Source: Rhodoplanes serenus (GTDB lineage Bacteria; Pseudomonadota; Alphaproteobacteria; Rhizobiales; Xanthobacteraceae). Taken from it: a DNA stretch of 32,829 nt. Where the stretch lies: NCBI GenBank assembly GCA_945897515.1, contig CAMDFO010000052.1, forward strand, positions 1-32,829, read 5' to 3'. The notes under the pieces are model-generated. The model was not told the origin of the DNA. It searched no databases and worked only from the letters and a program-made list of their open reading frames with translations. A program made the position numbers and the translations under genes. Positions 7,604 through 16,500 of the stretch are shown here, in pieces (positions within the stretch are counted from its first letter, which is position 1; each line of letters opens with the position of its first letter).

Positions 7604-8575
7604 ATGGGAAGGCTCGTTCTTGCGGCCGCGCTCGCGGCTCTCGCCAGCATTGCAACCGCGCAAGCACAGACTTACCCGTCGCGTCCCGTCACCATCATCG
7701 TGCCCTACCCGGCCGGCGGACCGACCGATCTGACCGCCCGGCAGGTTGCACCCAAGCTCTCGGCGAAGTTCGGACAGAACTTCATCGTCGAAAATGTGAG
7801 CGGGGGCGGCACCAACATTGCGGGGCAGCGCGTGGCACGCGCTGCTCCGGACGGCCACACTCTGTTCATCCACAATCTGCAGATTTCGGCGAATGTATCG
7901 CTCTACAAGACGCTGCCGTTCGACACCGAGAAGGACTTCGTCCCGATCACGATGCTCAACAGCAATCCGCTGGTGCTGACCGGCCGCAAGACGCTCGCCG
8001 CCAACACCCTGCCGGAGCTGGTCGCCTGGATGAAGGCCACACGCGCCAAGATGGCGCATCCCGGCACCGGCAGCAGCGGGCATCTTGCGACGTTCCTCCT
8101 GGCGCAGGCGCTCGACGTCAATGTCGACCACATCCCTTACCGCGGCGCTGCGCCGATGCTGACCGATACGCTCGGCGGCCATGTCGATCTGTTCTTCGCC
8201 ACGCCCCAGCAGGTGGTCGGGCCGATCACCGGCGGCCAGCTCAAGGGCTTCGGCGTCACCCAGAAGGACACCTCGCCGTTGCTTCCGGGTGTGGCGAGCT
8301 TCGTGCAGACCTATGGGCCGAAGCTCGAAATCCAATTCTGGCACATCATGCTCGCGCCCACCGGCACGCCGCGCCCGATCGTCGACGCGCTCAACGCCGC
8401 GGTACAGGAGGCGATCGACGATCCCGCCATCAGGGAAGCTTGGGCGAAGACCGGCGTGGGCGCCTATCCGAAGGAGCAGCGCACGCCCGAGGGCGCGGCC
8501 GCGTACCTGAAGGGCCAGATCGCGCATTGGGGCCAGGTCGTCCGCGACAACAAGATCGAGGCGCCGAGCAATTGA
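7604..8575 (+). CDS. Bug/TctC family receptor 2
   Basis: A 323-residue receptor with a Sec signal peptide of about 21 residues (ending ATAQA) and mature start QTYPSRPV. The ligand loop is PYPAGGPTDLTAR; further landmarks are the APDGHTLF segment, LPFDTEKDFVPI and IPYRGAAPML. ATG 7604 follows a clear GGGAGGA ribosome site; the longer in-frame start would add residues from the non-coding gap. It is 92 bases downstream of receptor 1. It differs from its neighbours in the 'HNLQISANVSLYKTLP' region that shapes the binding cleft, so a different ligand is likely. The ligand cannot be named. Confidence 0.93.
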   Translation: MGRLVLAAALAALASIATAQAQTYPSRPVTIIVPYPAGGPTDLTARQVAPKLSAKFGQNFIVENVSGGGTNIAGQRVARAAPDGHTLFIHNLQISANVSLYKTLPFDTEKDFVPITMLNSNPLVLTGRKTLAANTLPELVAWMKATRAKMAHPGTGSSGHLATFLLAQALDVNVDHIPYRGAAPMLTDTLGGHVDLFFATPQQVVGPITGGQLKGFGVTQKDTSPLLPGVASFVQTYGPKLEIQFWHIMLAPTGTPRPIVDALNAAVQEAIDDPAIREAWAKTGVGAYPKEQRTPEGAAAYLKGQIAHWGQVVRDNKIEAPSN

Positions 8576-8615
8576 GTTCATTGTGCCTGAGGTCACCGGT
8601 CTCTCGAGAAATCGC

Positions 8616-9602
8616 ATGAAAAAAGCCTTTGTTGCGATCGCATCGGGCGCTCTTTGCGCTGTCCTTTGGACCGCCGCCATTCCCGGGATCGCAAGTGCGC
8701 AGGCGCAGCCCTATCCGGCGCGTCCCGTGAAGGTGATCGTGCCGTTCGCGCCCGGCGGCGTGGTCGACGTCATCGCCCGGATGTGGGCGGTGCGGATGTC
8801 GCAGAATCTCGGCCAGCAGTTCTACATCGAGAACCACGCCGGTGCCGGCGGCAACGTCGGCATGGGCGTGGCGTCGCGGCAGCCGCCGGACGGCTACACG
8901 GTGCTGGCCGCGGCGTCGAGCTTCGCGGTCAACCTCGGCCTCTACAAGAAGAGCTCATACGAGGCCAAGGACTTCACCGCCGTCACGCTGCTGGCTGCGA
9001 CCCCCAATGTGCTGGTCATACACCCGTCCCTTCCCGCTACGACGCTCCAGGAGTTCATCGCTCTGGTCCGCGCCAATCCGGGCAAATACAGCTACGCGAT
9101 GCCCGGAGCCGGCACGCCGAGCCATTTGCAGGCCGAGCTGTTCAAGCGCGCGCTCGATCTCGACCTGGTGACCGTGCCGTTTCCCGGCGGCGGCCCGGCG
9201 ATCCAATCGACCCTCGGCGGACACACTCCGGCTTCGTTCGGCGCACTGACCTCGGTCCAGCCGCTGGTCGCGGGTGGAAAGCTGCGCGCGCTCGCCGTCA
9301 CCGGCACCAAGCGCTCGCCGGTGCTGCCGGACGTTCCGACGCTGGTCGAGTCCGGCGTGCCGGGCCAAGAGGCCGATACGTTCACCGGAATCCTGGTGCC
9401 CGCCGGAACGCCGAAAGAGATCATCGACAGGCTGCACACCGAGTCGATCAAGGTGCTCTCGACTCAGGACATGAGACTGCAGGTCGAGAGGCTCGGCTTC
9501 GCGACGGTCGGCACGTCGCCAGAGGAATTCGCCGCGCGATTGAAGGACGAGATCGCATACTGGGCCAAGCTGATCCAGGACGCCAAGATCGAAAGACCAT
9601 AA
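8616..9602 (+). CDS. Bug/TctC family receptor 3
   Basis: A 328-residue receptor with a signal peptide of about 28 residues (MKKAFVAIASGALCAVLW start, cleaved after IASA). The ligand loop reads PFAPGGVVDVIAR, followed by PPDGYTVLAAASS, KDFTAVTLLA and VPFPGGGPAIQS; the last lacks the tyrosine-arginine usual in this position (PYRG). ATG 8616 is preferred to an upstream GTG because the lysine-rich signal start is typical; the ribosome site is weak (GAGA). It sits 40 bases after receptor 2 and 44 before receptor 4, consistent with one transcript. Confidence 0.92.
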   Translation: MKKAFVAIASGALCAVLWTAAIPGIASAQAQPYPARPVKVIVPFAPGGVVDVIARMWAVRMSQNLGQQFYIENHAGAGGNVGMGVASRQPPDGYTVLAAASSFAVNLGLYKKSSYEAKDFTAVTLLAATPNVLVIHPSLPATTLQEFIALVRANPGKYSYAMPGAGTPSHLQAELFKRALDLDLVTVPFPGGGPAIQSTLGGHTPASFGALTSVQPLVAGGKLRALAVTGTKRSPVLPDVPTLVESGVPGQEADTFTGILVPAGTPKEIIDRLHTESIKVLSTQDMRLQVERLGFATVGTSPEEFAARLKDEIAYWAKLIQDAKIERP

Positions 9603-9646
9603 AGCCTGAAGGCAAACGACAGGCTGGAAAAATGAGGATCATCGTA

Positions 9647-10630
9647 ATGAAGACGTCGCTGCTTGCCATCGCCTTGGCCACGCTCGCCGGTATCGCCAGC
9701 GCGCACGCCCAAACCAATCCCGCACAGGCCTATCCCACGCGTCCGGGCGTCGTGATCGTGCCGTTCGCCGCGGGCGGACCGGCCGACATCACCGGGCGTA
9801 TCGCTGCGGAAATTTTCTCCAAGGCGCTCGGCCAGCAGTTCGTGGTCGAGAACATCGGCGGCGCCGGCGGCGCGACCGGCACGACCCGCGCGGCGCGCGC
9901 CGCGCCCGACGGCTACACCCTGACGCTCGGCCACATGGGCACCCACGCCGCAGCGGTCGCGCTCACGCCCAACCTTGCCTACAACCCGGTCACCGATTTC
10001 GAGCCGATCGGGCTGATGTCGACCCAGCCGGTCGTGGTCGCCACCCGCAAGGGATTTCCCGCGAACAATCTCAAGGAGTTCGTGACCTACGCCAAGGCCA
10101 ACGCCTCGAAGCTGAACATGGCGCATGCCGGCGTCGGCTCGGTGTCCTACACAAGCTGCCTGCTGCTCAACCACGAGATCGGCATCAAGACCACGATGGT
10201 GCCCTTCACCGGCACCGCGCCTGTGCTCAACGCCATGCTCGGCGAGCAGGTCGACTACGTCTGCGACCCGATCCTCGGACCGCTGCCGCATATCCGCGCC
10301 GGAACCTTGAAGGCCATGTCGGTCGCGACCGAGAAGCGCCACCCGGCGCTGCCCGATACGCCGACCTCCGCCGAGGGCGGACTGCCGGGATTCCAGGCCG
10401 CACCGTTTTACGGAATCTTCGCTCCCAAGGGGACGCCGCAGGCGATCGTCGACAAGCTCTCGGCCGCGCTGAGCGCCGGCCTCGACGATCCGGTGGTGGC
10501 AAACCGCTTCGCCACTCTGGGCGCGGTCATCACCGACAAGAAGGATCGCGACTCCAAGGGCCTCGCAGCGATGGTCAAGAGCGAGCTTGCGCGGCTGACG
10601 CCAATCCTCAAGGCGGCGTCGGCGCAATAG
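9647..10630 (+). CDS. Bug/TctC family receptor 4
   Basis: A 327-residue receptor with a signal peptide of about 21 residues (MKTSLLAIALATLAGIASA start). The ligand loop is PFAAGGPADITGR; then APDGYTLTLGHMGTHAA, DFEPIGLMST, SYTSCLLLNHEIGIK and VDYVCDPILG. ATG 9647 is chosen because AGGA lies eight bases upstream; an ATG 15 bases earlier has a poorer site. It is strikingly similar to receptor 5 next to it, including two internal cysteines and the HMGTHAA segment, so the pair looks like a tandem duplication. A longer open frame runs upstream through receptor 3 but in the wrong register. Confidence 0.92.
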   Translation: MKTSLLAIALATLAGIASAHAQTNPAQAYPTRPGVVIVPFAAGGPADITGRIAAEIFSKALGQQFVVENIGGAGGATGTTRAARAAPDGYTLTLGHMGTHAAAVALTPNLAYNPVTDFEPIGLMSTQPVVVATRKGFPANNLKEFVTYAKANASKLNMAHAGVGSVSYTSCLLLNHEIGIKTTMVPFTGTAPVLNAMLGEQVDYVCDPILGPLPHIRAGTLKAMSVATEKRHPALPDTPTSAEGGLPGFQAAPFYGIFAPKGTPQAIVDKLSAALSAGLDDPVVANRFATLGAVITDKKDRDSKGLAAMVKSELARLTPILKAASAQ

Positions 10631-10735
10631 GTCATCTCGCGCGAACAGCATTCACAGCAACAACGAACGAGGACGCCGGCGAAGTCAGCATCACGAGAAC
10701 ACGGAAATCGGTCACCATTTCTCAGGGGGAATGAA

Positions 10736-11710
10736 ATGCGCATGCCGTTTATTGCCGTTGTCATGATCGCCTTCGCCGGCTTCACCGGCGCGGACGCACA
10801 GACCTATCCATCGCGTCCGATCACCATCATCGTGCCGTTCGCGCCCGGTGCCGGCGCCGACATTTCCGCCCGCATCGCGGGCGAGTACATGTCGCGCCAA
10901 CTCGGCGTGCAGGTCGTGGTCGAAAACACCGCGGGCGGTGGCGGCACGGTCGGCACCACCCGTTCGGCGCGTTCCGCCCCCGACGGCTACACCATCGCGC
11001 TCGGCCATATGGGCACGCACGCGGCGTCGGTGCCGCTCTATCCGAATCTCGCCTACGACCCGCGGGTGGATTTCGAGCCGATCGGCCTGATCGTCGAACA
11101 GCCGATGACGCTCGTCACACGAAAGGACTTCCCGGCCAACACGCTCCAGGAATTCGTCGCCTACGCCAAAGCCAACGAGTCCAAGCTCAACCTGTCGCAC
11201 GCCGGCATCGGCTCGGTGTCGTTCACCGCGTGCTTCCTGCTCAATTCGGCGATTGGCATCAAGCCGACAGCGATACCCTTCAACGGCACCGCGCCGGCGA
11301 TGAACGCGATCATCGCACGGCAGGTCGATTATCTGTGCGACACCGTGCTCGGCGTGGTGCCGCAGGTCGCGGCCGGCACCATCAAGGTGCTCGCGATCGC
11401 GACCGAAAAGCGCAACGCGTCGCTGCCGCAAATCCCGACCTCCAGGGAGGCCGGAGTGCCGGGCTTCCAGTCGGCGCCGTTCTTCGGGCTGTTCGTCCCG
11501 AAAGGCACGCCGAAGCCGATCGTCGACAAGCTCGCCGAAGCGCTTGACAAGGCGCTCGACGACGAAGGCGCACGCAAGCGGCTGGAAGGCCTCGGCGCCG
11601 ACATCCCCGACAAGAGCAAGCGAGGGCCCGCGGCGCTCGCCGCCCTGGTCCGGAGCGAGATCGCTCGGCTGTCGCCGATCCTCGCGCCCTTCGCGGTCAA
11701 GACCAACTAG
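10736..11710 (+). CDS. Bug/TctC family receptor 5
   Basis: A 324-residue receptor with a signal peptide of about 21 residues (ending FTGADA). The ligand loop is PFAPGAGADISAR, with alanine in place of the second glycine of the usual GG. It shares LGHMGTHAA, DFEPIGL, the YAKAN-SKLN block, the single cysteine before LLN and the VDYxCD segment with receptor 4. A good ribosome site (AGGGGGA) precedes ATG 10736. It is the last of the five tandem receptors; a strong hairpin follows 21 bases after its stop and probably ends the transcript. Confidence 0.92.
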   Translation: MRMPFIAVVMIAFAGFTGADAQTYPSRPITIIVPFAPGAGADISARIAGEYMSRQLGVQVVVENTAGGGGTVGTTRSARSAPDGYTIALGHMGTHAASVPLYPNLAYDPRVDFEPIGLIVEQPMTLVTRKDFPANTLQEFVAYAKANESKLNLSHAGIGSVSFTACFLLNSAIGIKPTAIPFNGTAPAMNAIIARQVDYLCDTVLGVVPQVAAGTIKVLAIATEKRNASLPQIPTSREAGVPGFQSAPFFGLFVPKGTPKPIVDKLAEALDKALDDEGARKRLEGLGADIPDKSKRGPAALAALVRSEIARLSPILAPFAVKTN

Positions 11711-11731
11711 GCCGCGCAGCCTCATCGGTGT

Positions 11732-11758
11732 CCCTCCCCGCTCGGCGGGGAGGGCTTT
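11732..11758 (+). terminator. Strong hairpin, probable terminator after the receptor array
   Basis: The arms CCCTCCCCGC (11732-11741) and GCGGGGAGGG (11745-11754) form a perfect 10-bp stem with loop TCG, followed by CTTTG. The U-tract is short, so termination may be inefficient. The same sort of very GC-rich stem is also common as a short dispersed intergenic repeat in rhizobial genomes, which this could be instead. Confidence 0.6.
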
Positions 11759-11816
11759 GCGCGGCGTCAGCCAGGGTGCGATGGTTGCAGTTCGTCGGAG
11801 CGTTCAAGGCCGCGCC

Positions 11817-12923
11817 ATGCAGATCACCGCCGCCGTCGTGCGCGCAAAATCCTCGCCGTTCGAGATCGACCGGATCGAGCTGACCGATCCGCGGCCCGAC
11901 GAGGTGCTGGTGCGGATCGTGGCGAGCGGCATGTGCGCGACCGACATGCACGCGCGCGACGGCTACTATCCGACGCTGCCTTATCCCGCCGTGTATGGGC
12001 ATGAAGGTGCGGGCGAGGTGCTCGCGGTCGGGACAGCGGTGCGCAAGGTCGCGCCCGGCGACCACGTGGTGATCTCGTTTCCGTGGTGCGGCACCTGCCC
12101 GAACTGCCGCCAGAACCAACTCGCCTATTGCCTCGACTCGCGCAAATTGAAATCGAGCGGCCGGCGCGCCGACGGTTCGACCTTGATGTGCCAGGGCGAC
12201 GATCCGGTCTACAGCGCGTTCTTCCAGCAATCGTCGTTCGCCACTCACGCCATCGCCAACGAGCGTTTCGTCGTCAAGGTGCGGCGCGATGCGCCGATTG
12301 AGCGGCTCGGACCATTCGCGTGCAGCATCCAGACCGGAGCCGGCGCGGTGCTCAACGCGATGCAGCCGAAGCCCGGCGATAGCTGCGTGGTGTTCGGCGT
12401 CGGCGCCGTCGGCCTCGCCGGATTGATGGCGGCGAAACACGCCGGCTGCGATCCGCTGATTGCCGTCGACGTCCATGAGCATCGCCTGGCGCTCGCCCGC
12501 GAGCTTGGCGCCACGCATATGATCAATCACACCAACCGCACCGATGTCGTGGCCGAAATCCGCCGCATCACCGGCAACGGCGCGCGCTTTTGCCTGGAAA
12601 CCTCCGCGCTCCCGGCCGTACTGCGCGAGGCGGTCGAGGCGCTGACCCCGGTCGGGACCTGCGTGATGGTCGGCACCGCGCGCGCGGGGACGGAGGTCGC
12701 GCTCGAAATGCCGGTGGTGCAGCAGGGCCGCACCCTGCGCGGCGTGGTCCAGGGCGACAGCCGGCCGGACGAATTCATCCCGCTGCTGATCGACCTGATG
12801 ATGGACGGCAAGCTGCCGGCCGAGCGCATGATGACGTTCTATGAACTCGCGGATATCAATCGGGCGGCGGAGGATTCCAGCAAAGGCCGCACCATCAAGC
12901 CGGTGCTGCGGATGCCGGGGTGA
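11817..12923 (+). CDS. Zinc-dependent alcohol dehydrogenase (aryl/benzyl alcohol type)
   Basis: A 368-residue medium-chain dehydrogenase. Catalytic zinc ligands are C40 (GMCATDMH), H62-E63 (GHEGAG) and C169 (FACSIQTGAG). The structural zinc lobe is complete, with C91, C94, C97 and C105. The Rossmann fingerprint VVFGVGAVGLAGLMAAK is followed by IAVDVHEHRLALA, whose aspartate indicates NAD rather than NADP. The overall order is like benzyl-alcohol and other aryl-alcohol dehydrogenases, so it probably interconverts alcohols and aldehydes; the substrate is unproven. ATG 11817 is chosen because homology starts at once; the open frame extends back into receptor 5. It is separated from the receptor genes by a hairpin, so it may have its own promoter. 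Confidence 0.88.
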   Translation: MQITAAVVRAKSSPFEIDRIELTDPRPDEVLVRIVASGMCATDMHARDGYYPTLPYPAVYGHEGAGEVLAVGTAVRKVAPGDHVVISFPWCGTCPNCRQNQLAYCLDSRKLKSSGRRADGSTLMCQGDDPVYSAFFQQSSFATHAIANERFVVKVRRDAPIERLGPFACSIQTGAGAVLNAMQPKPGDSCVVFGVGAVGLAGLMAAKHAGCDPLIAVDVHEHRLALARELGATHMINHTNRTDVVAEIRRITGNGARFCLETSALPAVLREAVEALTPVGTCVMVGTARAGTEVALEMPVVQQGRTLRGVVQGDSRPDEFIPLLIDLMMDGKLPAERMMTFYELADINRAAEDSSKGRTIKPVLRMPG

Positions 12924-13020
12924 TGCAGCCGGATTTGAGCCCTAAACCCGCCCTGAACCAAAAGCGCCCTCGCCGCGTTGCCTGTGTATTGCACAACACA
13001 TAACAGCCAGGAGCTTGATC

Positions 13021-13467
13021 ATGTCGGGTCTTTCAACCGCCGTTCGCGCCTTCGCCATCTCCGCCGTCGCGGCCACCGCTTTCCTCGGGGCGACGACGTC
13101 CTCGCAGGCCGCGACCTGCAGGATTCAGTTCGACGTCGTCAAAGCCGGGTTTTTCGTGGGCGTTTCAGGCGGTAGCGGCACCCTCACATGCGGGCGCCGG
13201 AGCTATCCGCTCTCGATCGGCGGCGTGAGTGTTGGTGCAACCTTCGGCGCCTCCAGCGCCAAGCTCGCGGGGCGGGCCTACAACGTCCGCGATCCCTCGG
13301 ATGTCGCCGGGACTTACGGCGCCACGCAAGCGGGTTTGGCGGTCGTGACCGGACGCAAGGTTTCGCGTCTGCGCAACGCCAACGGCGTCATTCTTGAGGT
13401 TGGCGGGCGACAGGTCGGGCTGGAGATCGCCCTGGACCTGAGCGGGCTGCAGATCGGCATGCGATAG
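13021..13467 (+). CDS. Small secreted protein of unknown function
   Basis: This 148-residue protein has a signal peptide (MSGLSTAVRAFAISAVAATA start, cleaved near SSQAA) and a glycine-rich, beta-type mature part. Recurrent blocks are GGSGTLTCG, YPLSIGGVSVGATFGAS, VAGTYGATQAGLAVVTG and GGRQVGLEIALDLSGLQIG. Two cysteines in the mature protein (ATCRIQ and LTCG) could form one disulfide. I do not recognise a named family. A clear ribosome site (AGGAG, seven bases upstream) fixes ATG 13021 over a TTG six bases earlier. It is convergent with mfd, and the two genes are separated by a large hairpin. Confidence 0.75.
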   Translation: MSGLSTAVRAFAISAVAATAFLGATTSSQAATCRIQFDVVKAGFFVGVSGGSGTLTCGRRSYPLSIGGVSVGATFGASSAKLAGRAYNVRDPSDVAGTYGATQAGLAVVTGRKVSRLRNANGVILEVGGRQVGLEIALDLSGLQIGMR

Positions 13468-13479
13468 CCGCTTCGCTTT

Positions 13480-13532
13480 AGGCCAAGGCGGGTAAAGCGG
13501 CATCACGCCGCCGCTTTACGCCGCCTTGGCCT
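13480..13532. repeat. Large inverted repeat (hairpin) enclosing the mfd stop codon
   Basis: The arm AGGCCAAGGCGG plus GTAAAGCGGC (13480-13501) pairs with GCCGCTTTAC (13510-13519) and CCGCCTTGGCCT (13521-13532). This gives 22 base pairs with a single bulged G at 13520 and an 8-base loop. It covers the last mfd codons and its stop (13516-13518). There is no clear U-tract on either side, so it may act as a bidirectional, Rho-assisted or 3'-end-stabilising structure between the convergent genes rather than as a classical terminator. Confidence 0.7.
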
Positions 13533-16500
13533 GTTCGGCGATCCGCACCAGGTTGCGCAGCACGGCCGTGGTGCCGTGCAGTCGCTGGTTTGGCTTTTCC
13601 CAATCGTAGAACAGCACCACCTTCTGGTCGGGCCGCACCCGCGCGGCCGATCCCTGTCGGCCGATGAACGCGATCAAGCCCTCGGGGTTGGCGAATATAT
13701 TGTCGCGGAACGACAGCACCGCGCCCTTCGGCCCGGCGTCGATCTTCTCGACGTTGGCTCTCCGGCACATGCCCTTGATCGCCACAATCTTGAGCAGGTG
13801 CTCGACCTCGACCGGCAGCGGTCCGAAGCGGTCGACCAGTTCCGCACCGAATGCCTCGATCTCTTCCTCGTCTTCGATGTCGGCCAGCCGCCGGTAGAGC
13901 GCGAGCCGCACCGGCAGGTCGGCGACGTAGTCCTCCGGAATGAGCACCGGCGTGCCGATGGTGATCTGCGGCGACCAGCGGTCGGCGACCGGCGCGGAAA
14001 TCCCCGCTTTCAGGCTCGTCACCGCCTCCTCCAGCATCTGCTGATAGAGCTCGAAGCCGACCTCCTTGATGTGGCCGGACTGCTCGTCGCCCAGCAGGTT
14101 GCCGGCCCCGCGAATGTCGAGATCGTGCGAGGCAAGCTGGAAACCGGCGCCGAGCGTATCGAGCGATTGCAGCACCTTGAGCCGCCGCTCGGCCTGCGCG
14201 GTGATTTTCTTCTCCGCCGGCAGCGTGAACAGTGCGTAGGCTCGCACCTTGGAGCGCCCGACCCGGCCGCGCAATTGATAGAGCTGCGCCAGGCCGAACA
14301 TGTCGGCGCGGTGCACGATCAAGGTGTTGGCGGTCGGGATGTCGAGGCCGGACTCGATGATGGTGGTCGAGAGCAGCACGTCGTACTTGCCGTCATAGAA
14401 CGCCGACATGATGTCTTCGAGCACGGTCGGCGGCATCTGGCCGTGCGCGACCGCGACGCGCGCCTCCGGCACCGACTTGTCGAGAAAGTCCTTGGCGCCC
14501 GCCAGGTCTTCGATCCGCGGGCAGACATAGAACGCCTGGCCGCCCCGATAGCGTTCGCGCAGGATGGCCTCGCGCACGATCAGCGGATCGAACGGCGACA
14601 CGAACGTGCGCACCGCCAACCGGTCCACCGGCGGCGAGGCGATGATCGAGAGATCGCGAACGCCGGTCAGCGCCAGTTGCAGGGTGCGCGGAATCGGGGT
14701 GGCGGTGAGCGTGAGCACATGCACCTCGGCGCGCATGGTCTTGAGCCGCTCCTTGTGCGCCACGCCGAAGTGCTGCTCCTCGTCGACGATCACCAGGCCC
14801 AAATCCTTGAACTTGACGTTCTTGCCGAGCAGCGCGTGGGTGCCGATCACGATGTCGATCTGACCGTCGGCGATGCCTTTCTTCACGCGATTGAGTTCGG
14901 CGCTGGTGACCAGACGCGAGGCCTGGCCGACCTGCACCGGAAAGCTGCGGAACCGCTCGGTGAAGGTTTTGGTGTGCTGGCGCGCCAGCAGCGTGGTCGG
15001 CACCACGACCGCGACCTGCTTGCCGTTCATCACCGCGTCGAACGCCGCGCGCAGCGCCACCTCGGTCTTGCCGAAGCCGACATCGCCGCAGATCAGGCGA
15101 TCCATCGGACGGCCGGCGGCGAGATCGGCGAGCGTGGCGTCGATCGCGGTCTGCTGGTCGTCGGTTTCCTCGTAGGGGAATCCGGCGGCGAACTCATCGT
15201 AAGCGCCGGGTGTGAGCGTCAGACGCGGCGCCTCGCGCAGCAGGCGCTCGGCCGCGATCTTGATCAGCTCGTGGGCGATCTCGCGGATGCGATTCTTGAG
15301 CTTCGCCTTGCGGGTCTGCCAGCCGGTGCCGCCCAGACGATCCAACTCGACGCCGGTGTCTTCCGAACCGTAACGCGACAACAGCTCGATGTTCTCGACC
15401 GGCAGGTAGAGCTTGGCTGCCTCGGCGTAGTGGATTTCCAGGCAATCGTGCGGCGCGCCGGCCGCCTGGATGGTCTGCAAGCCGATGAAGCGGCCGATGC
15501 CATGGTCGACGTGGACGACGAGATCGCCGGCCGAGAGGCTCGTGGCCTCGGCGATGAAATTCTCCGCACGCTTGGAAGCGCGTCGCGGCCGCACCAGCCG
15601 GTCGCCCAGGATGTCCTGCTCGCTGATGACCGCGATGTCGGCGGTCTCGAATCCGGATTCCAGACCCAGCACCGCGAGCGCGATGTCCGTGGGCTTGCAG
15701 GCCAGCGCCGCCGGCCAGGAATCCACCGGGCACAGATTGAGGAGCCCGTGGTCCGCAAGCACATGACGCATGCGCTCGCGCGAGCCCTCGCTCCACAGCG
15801 CCACCACCACGCGCCGGTCGGCGGCCCGCAACGCGGCGACATGCTTGACCACCGCGTCGAACACGTTGGCGCTTTTCTCGTTGCGCTCGGCCGCGAAGTT
15901 ATGGCCAGTGCGCGCCCCGACATCGATGACTGAGCCGCCCTCGTCCGGTACCGCGAACGGCGTCAGCCGTGCCACCGCCGAGGTGCGCAGCCGCTCGCGC
16001 CATTCTGTTTCCGACAGATACAAACGGTCCGGCGGCAGCGGCTGATAGCGCGGCCCCATGTCCTCGGCGAGCGCGTCTTTGCGCGCCTGGTAATAGTCCG
16101 CGATTTGCGCGAGCCGCTCGTTCGCCGCTTCCTCGTCGAGCGGTTCAAGGATCACCGGCGTGCCCGGTGCATAGTCGAACAGCGTATCGAGCTTGTCATG
16201 GAACAGCGGCAGCCAGTGCTCCATGCCGGGATGGCGGCGGCCTTCGCTCACCGCCTCGTACAGCATGTCGTCGCGGTCGGCCGCGCCGAAGGTCGCGACA
16301 TAGCCGGTACGAAATTTCCGGATGCTCTCGGACGTGAGTTGAAACTCCGCCACCGGAACCAGGTCGAGGCCGCGCATCTCCATCACGGTGCGCTGGGTCT
16401 CGGGATCGAAGCTGCGGATGCTCTCCAGCGTGTCGCCGAAGAAATCCAGCCGCACCGGCAGGTCCATGCCCGGCGCGAACAGGTCGAGGATGCCGCCGCG

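Noticed and set aside
8654-9646. N-terminal extension of receptor 4 running through receptor 3
   Set aside because: It is in a different register from receptor 3, is arginine-rich, and the signal peptide with AGGA ribosome site at 9647 marks the real start.
12978-13006. TTGCCT and TAACAG spaced by 17 bases as a promoter for the secreted protein
   Set aside because: Transcription would begin within or after the ribosome binding site of the gene at 13021, so it would not make a translatable leader.
13576-15933. Long open frame of 785 codons on the strand opposite mfd
   Set aside because: It is antisense to an intact mfd, is rich in arginine, histidine and aspartate as expected for a GC-rich shadow frame, and shows no domain.
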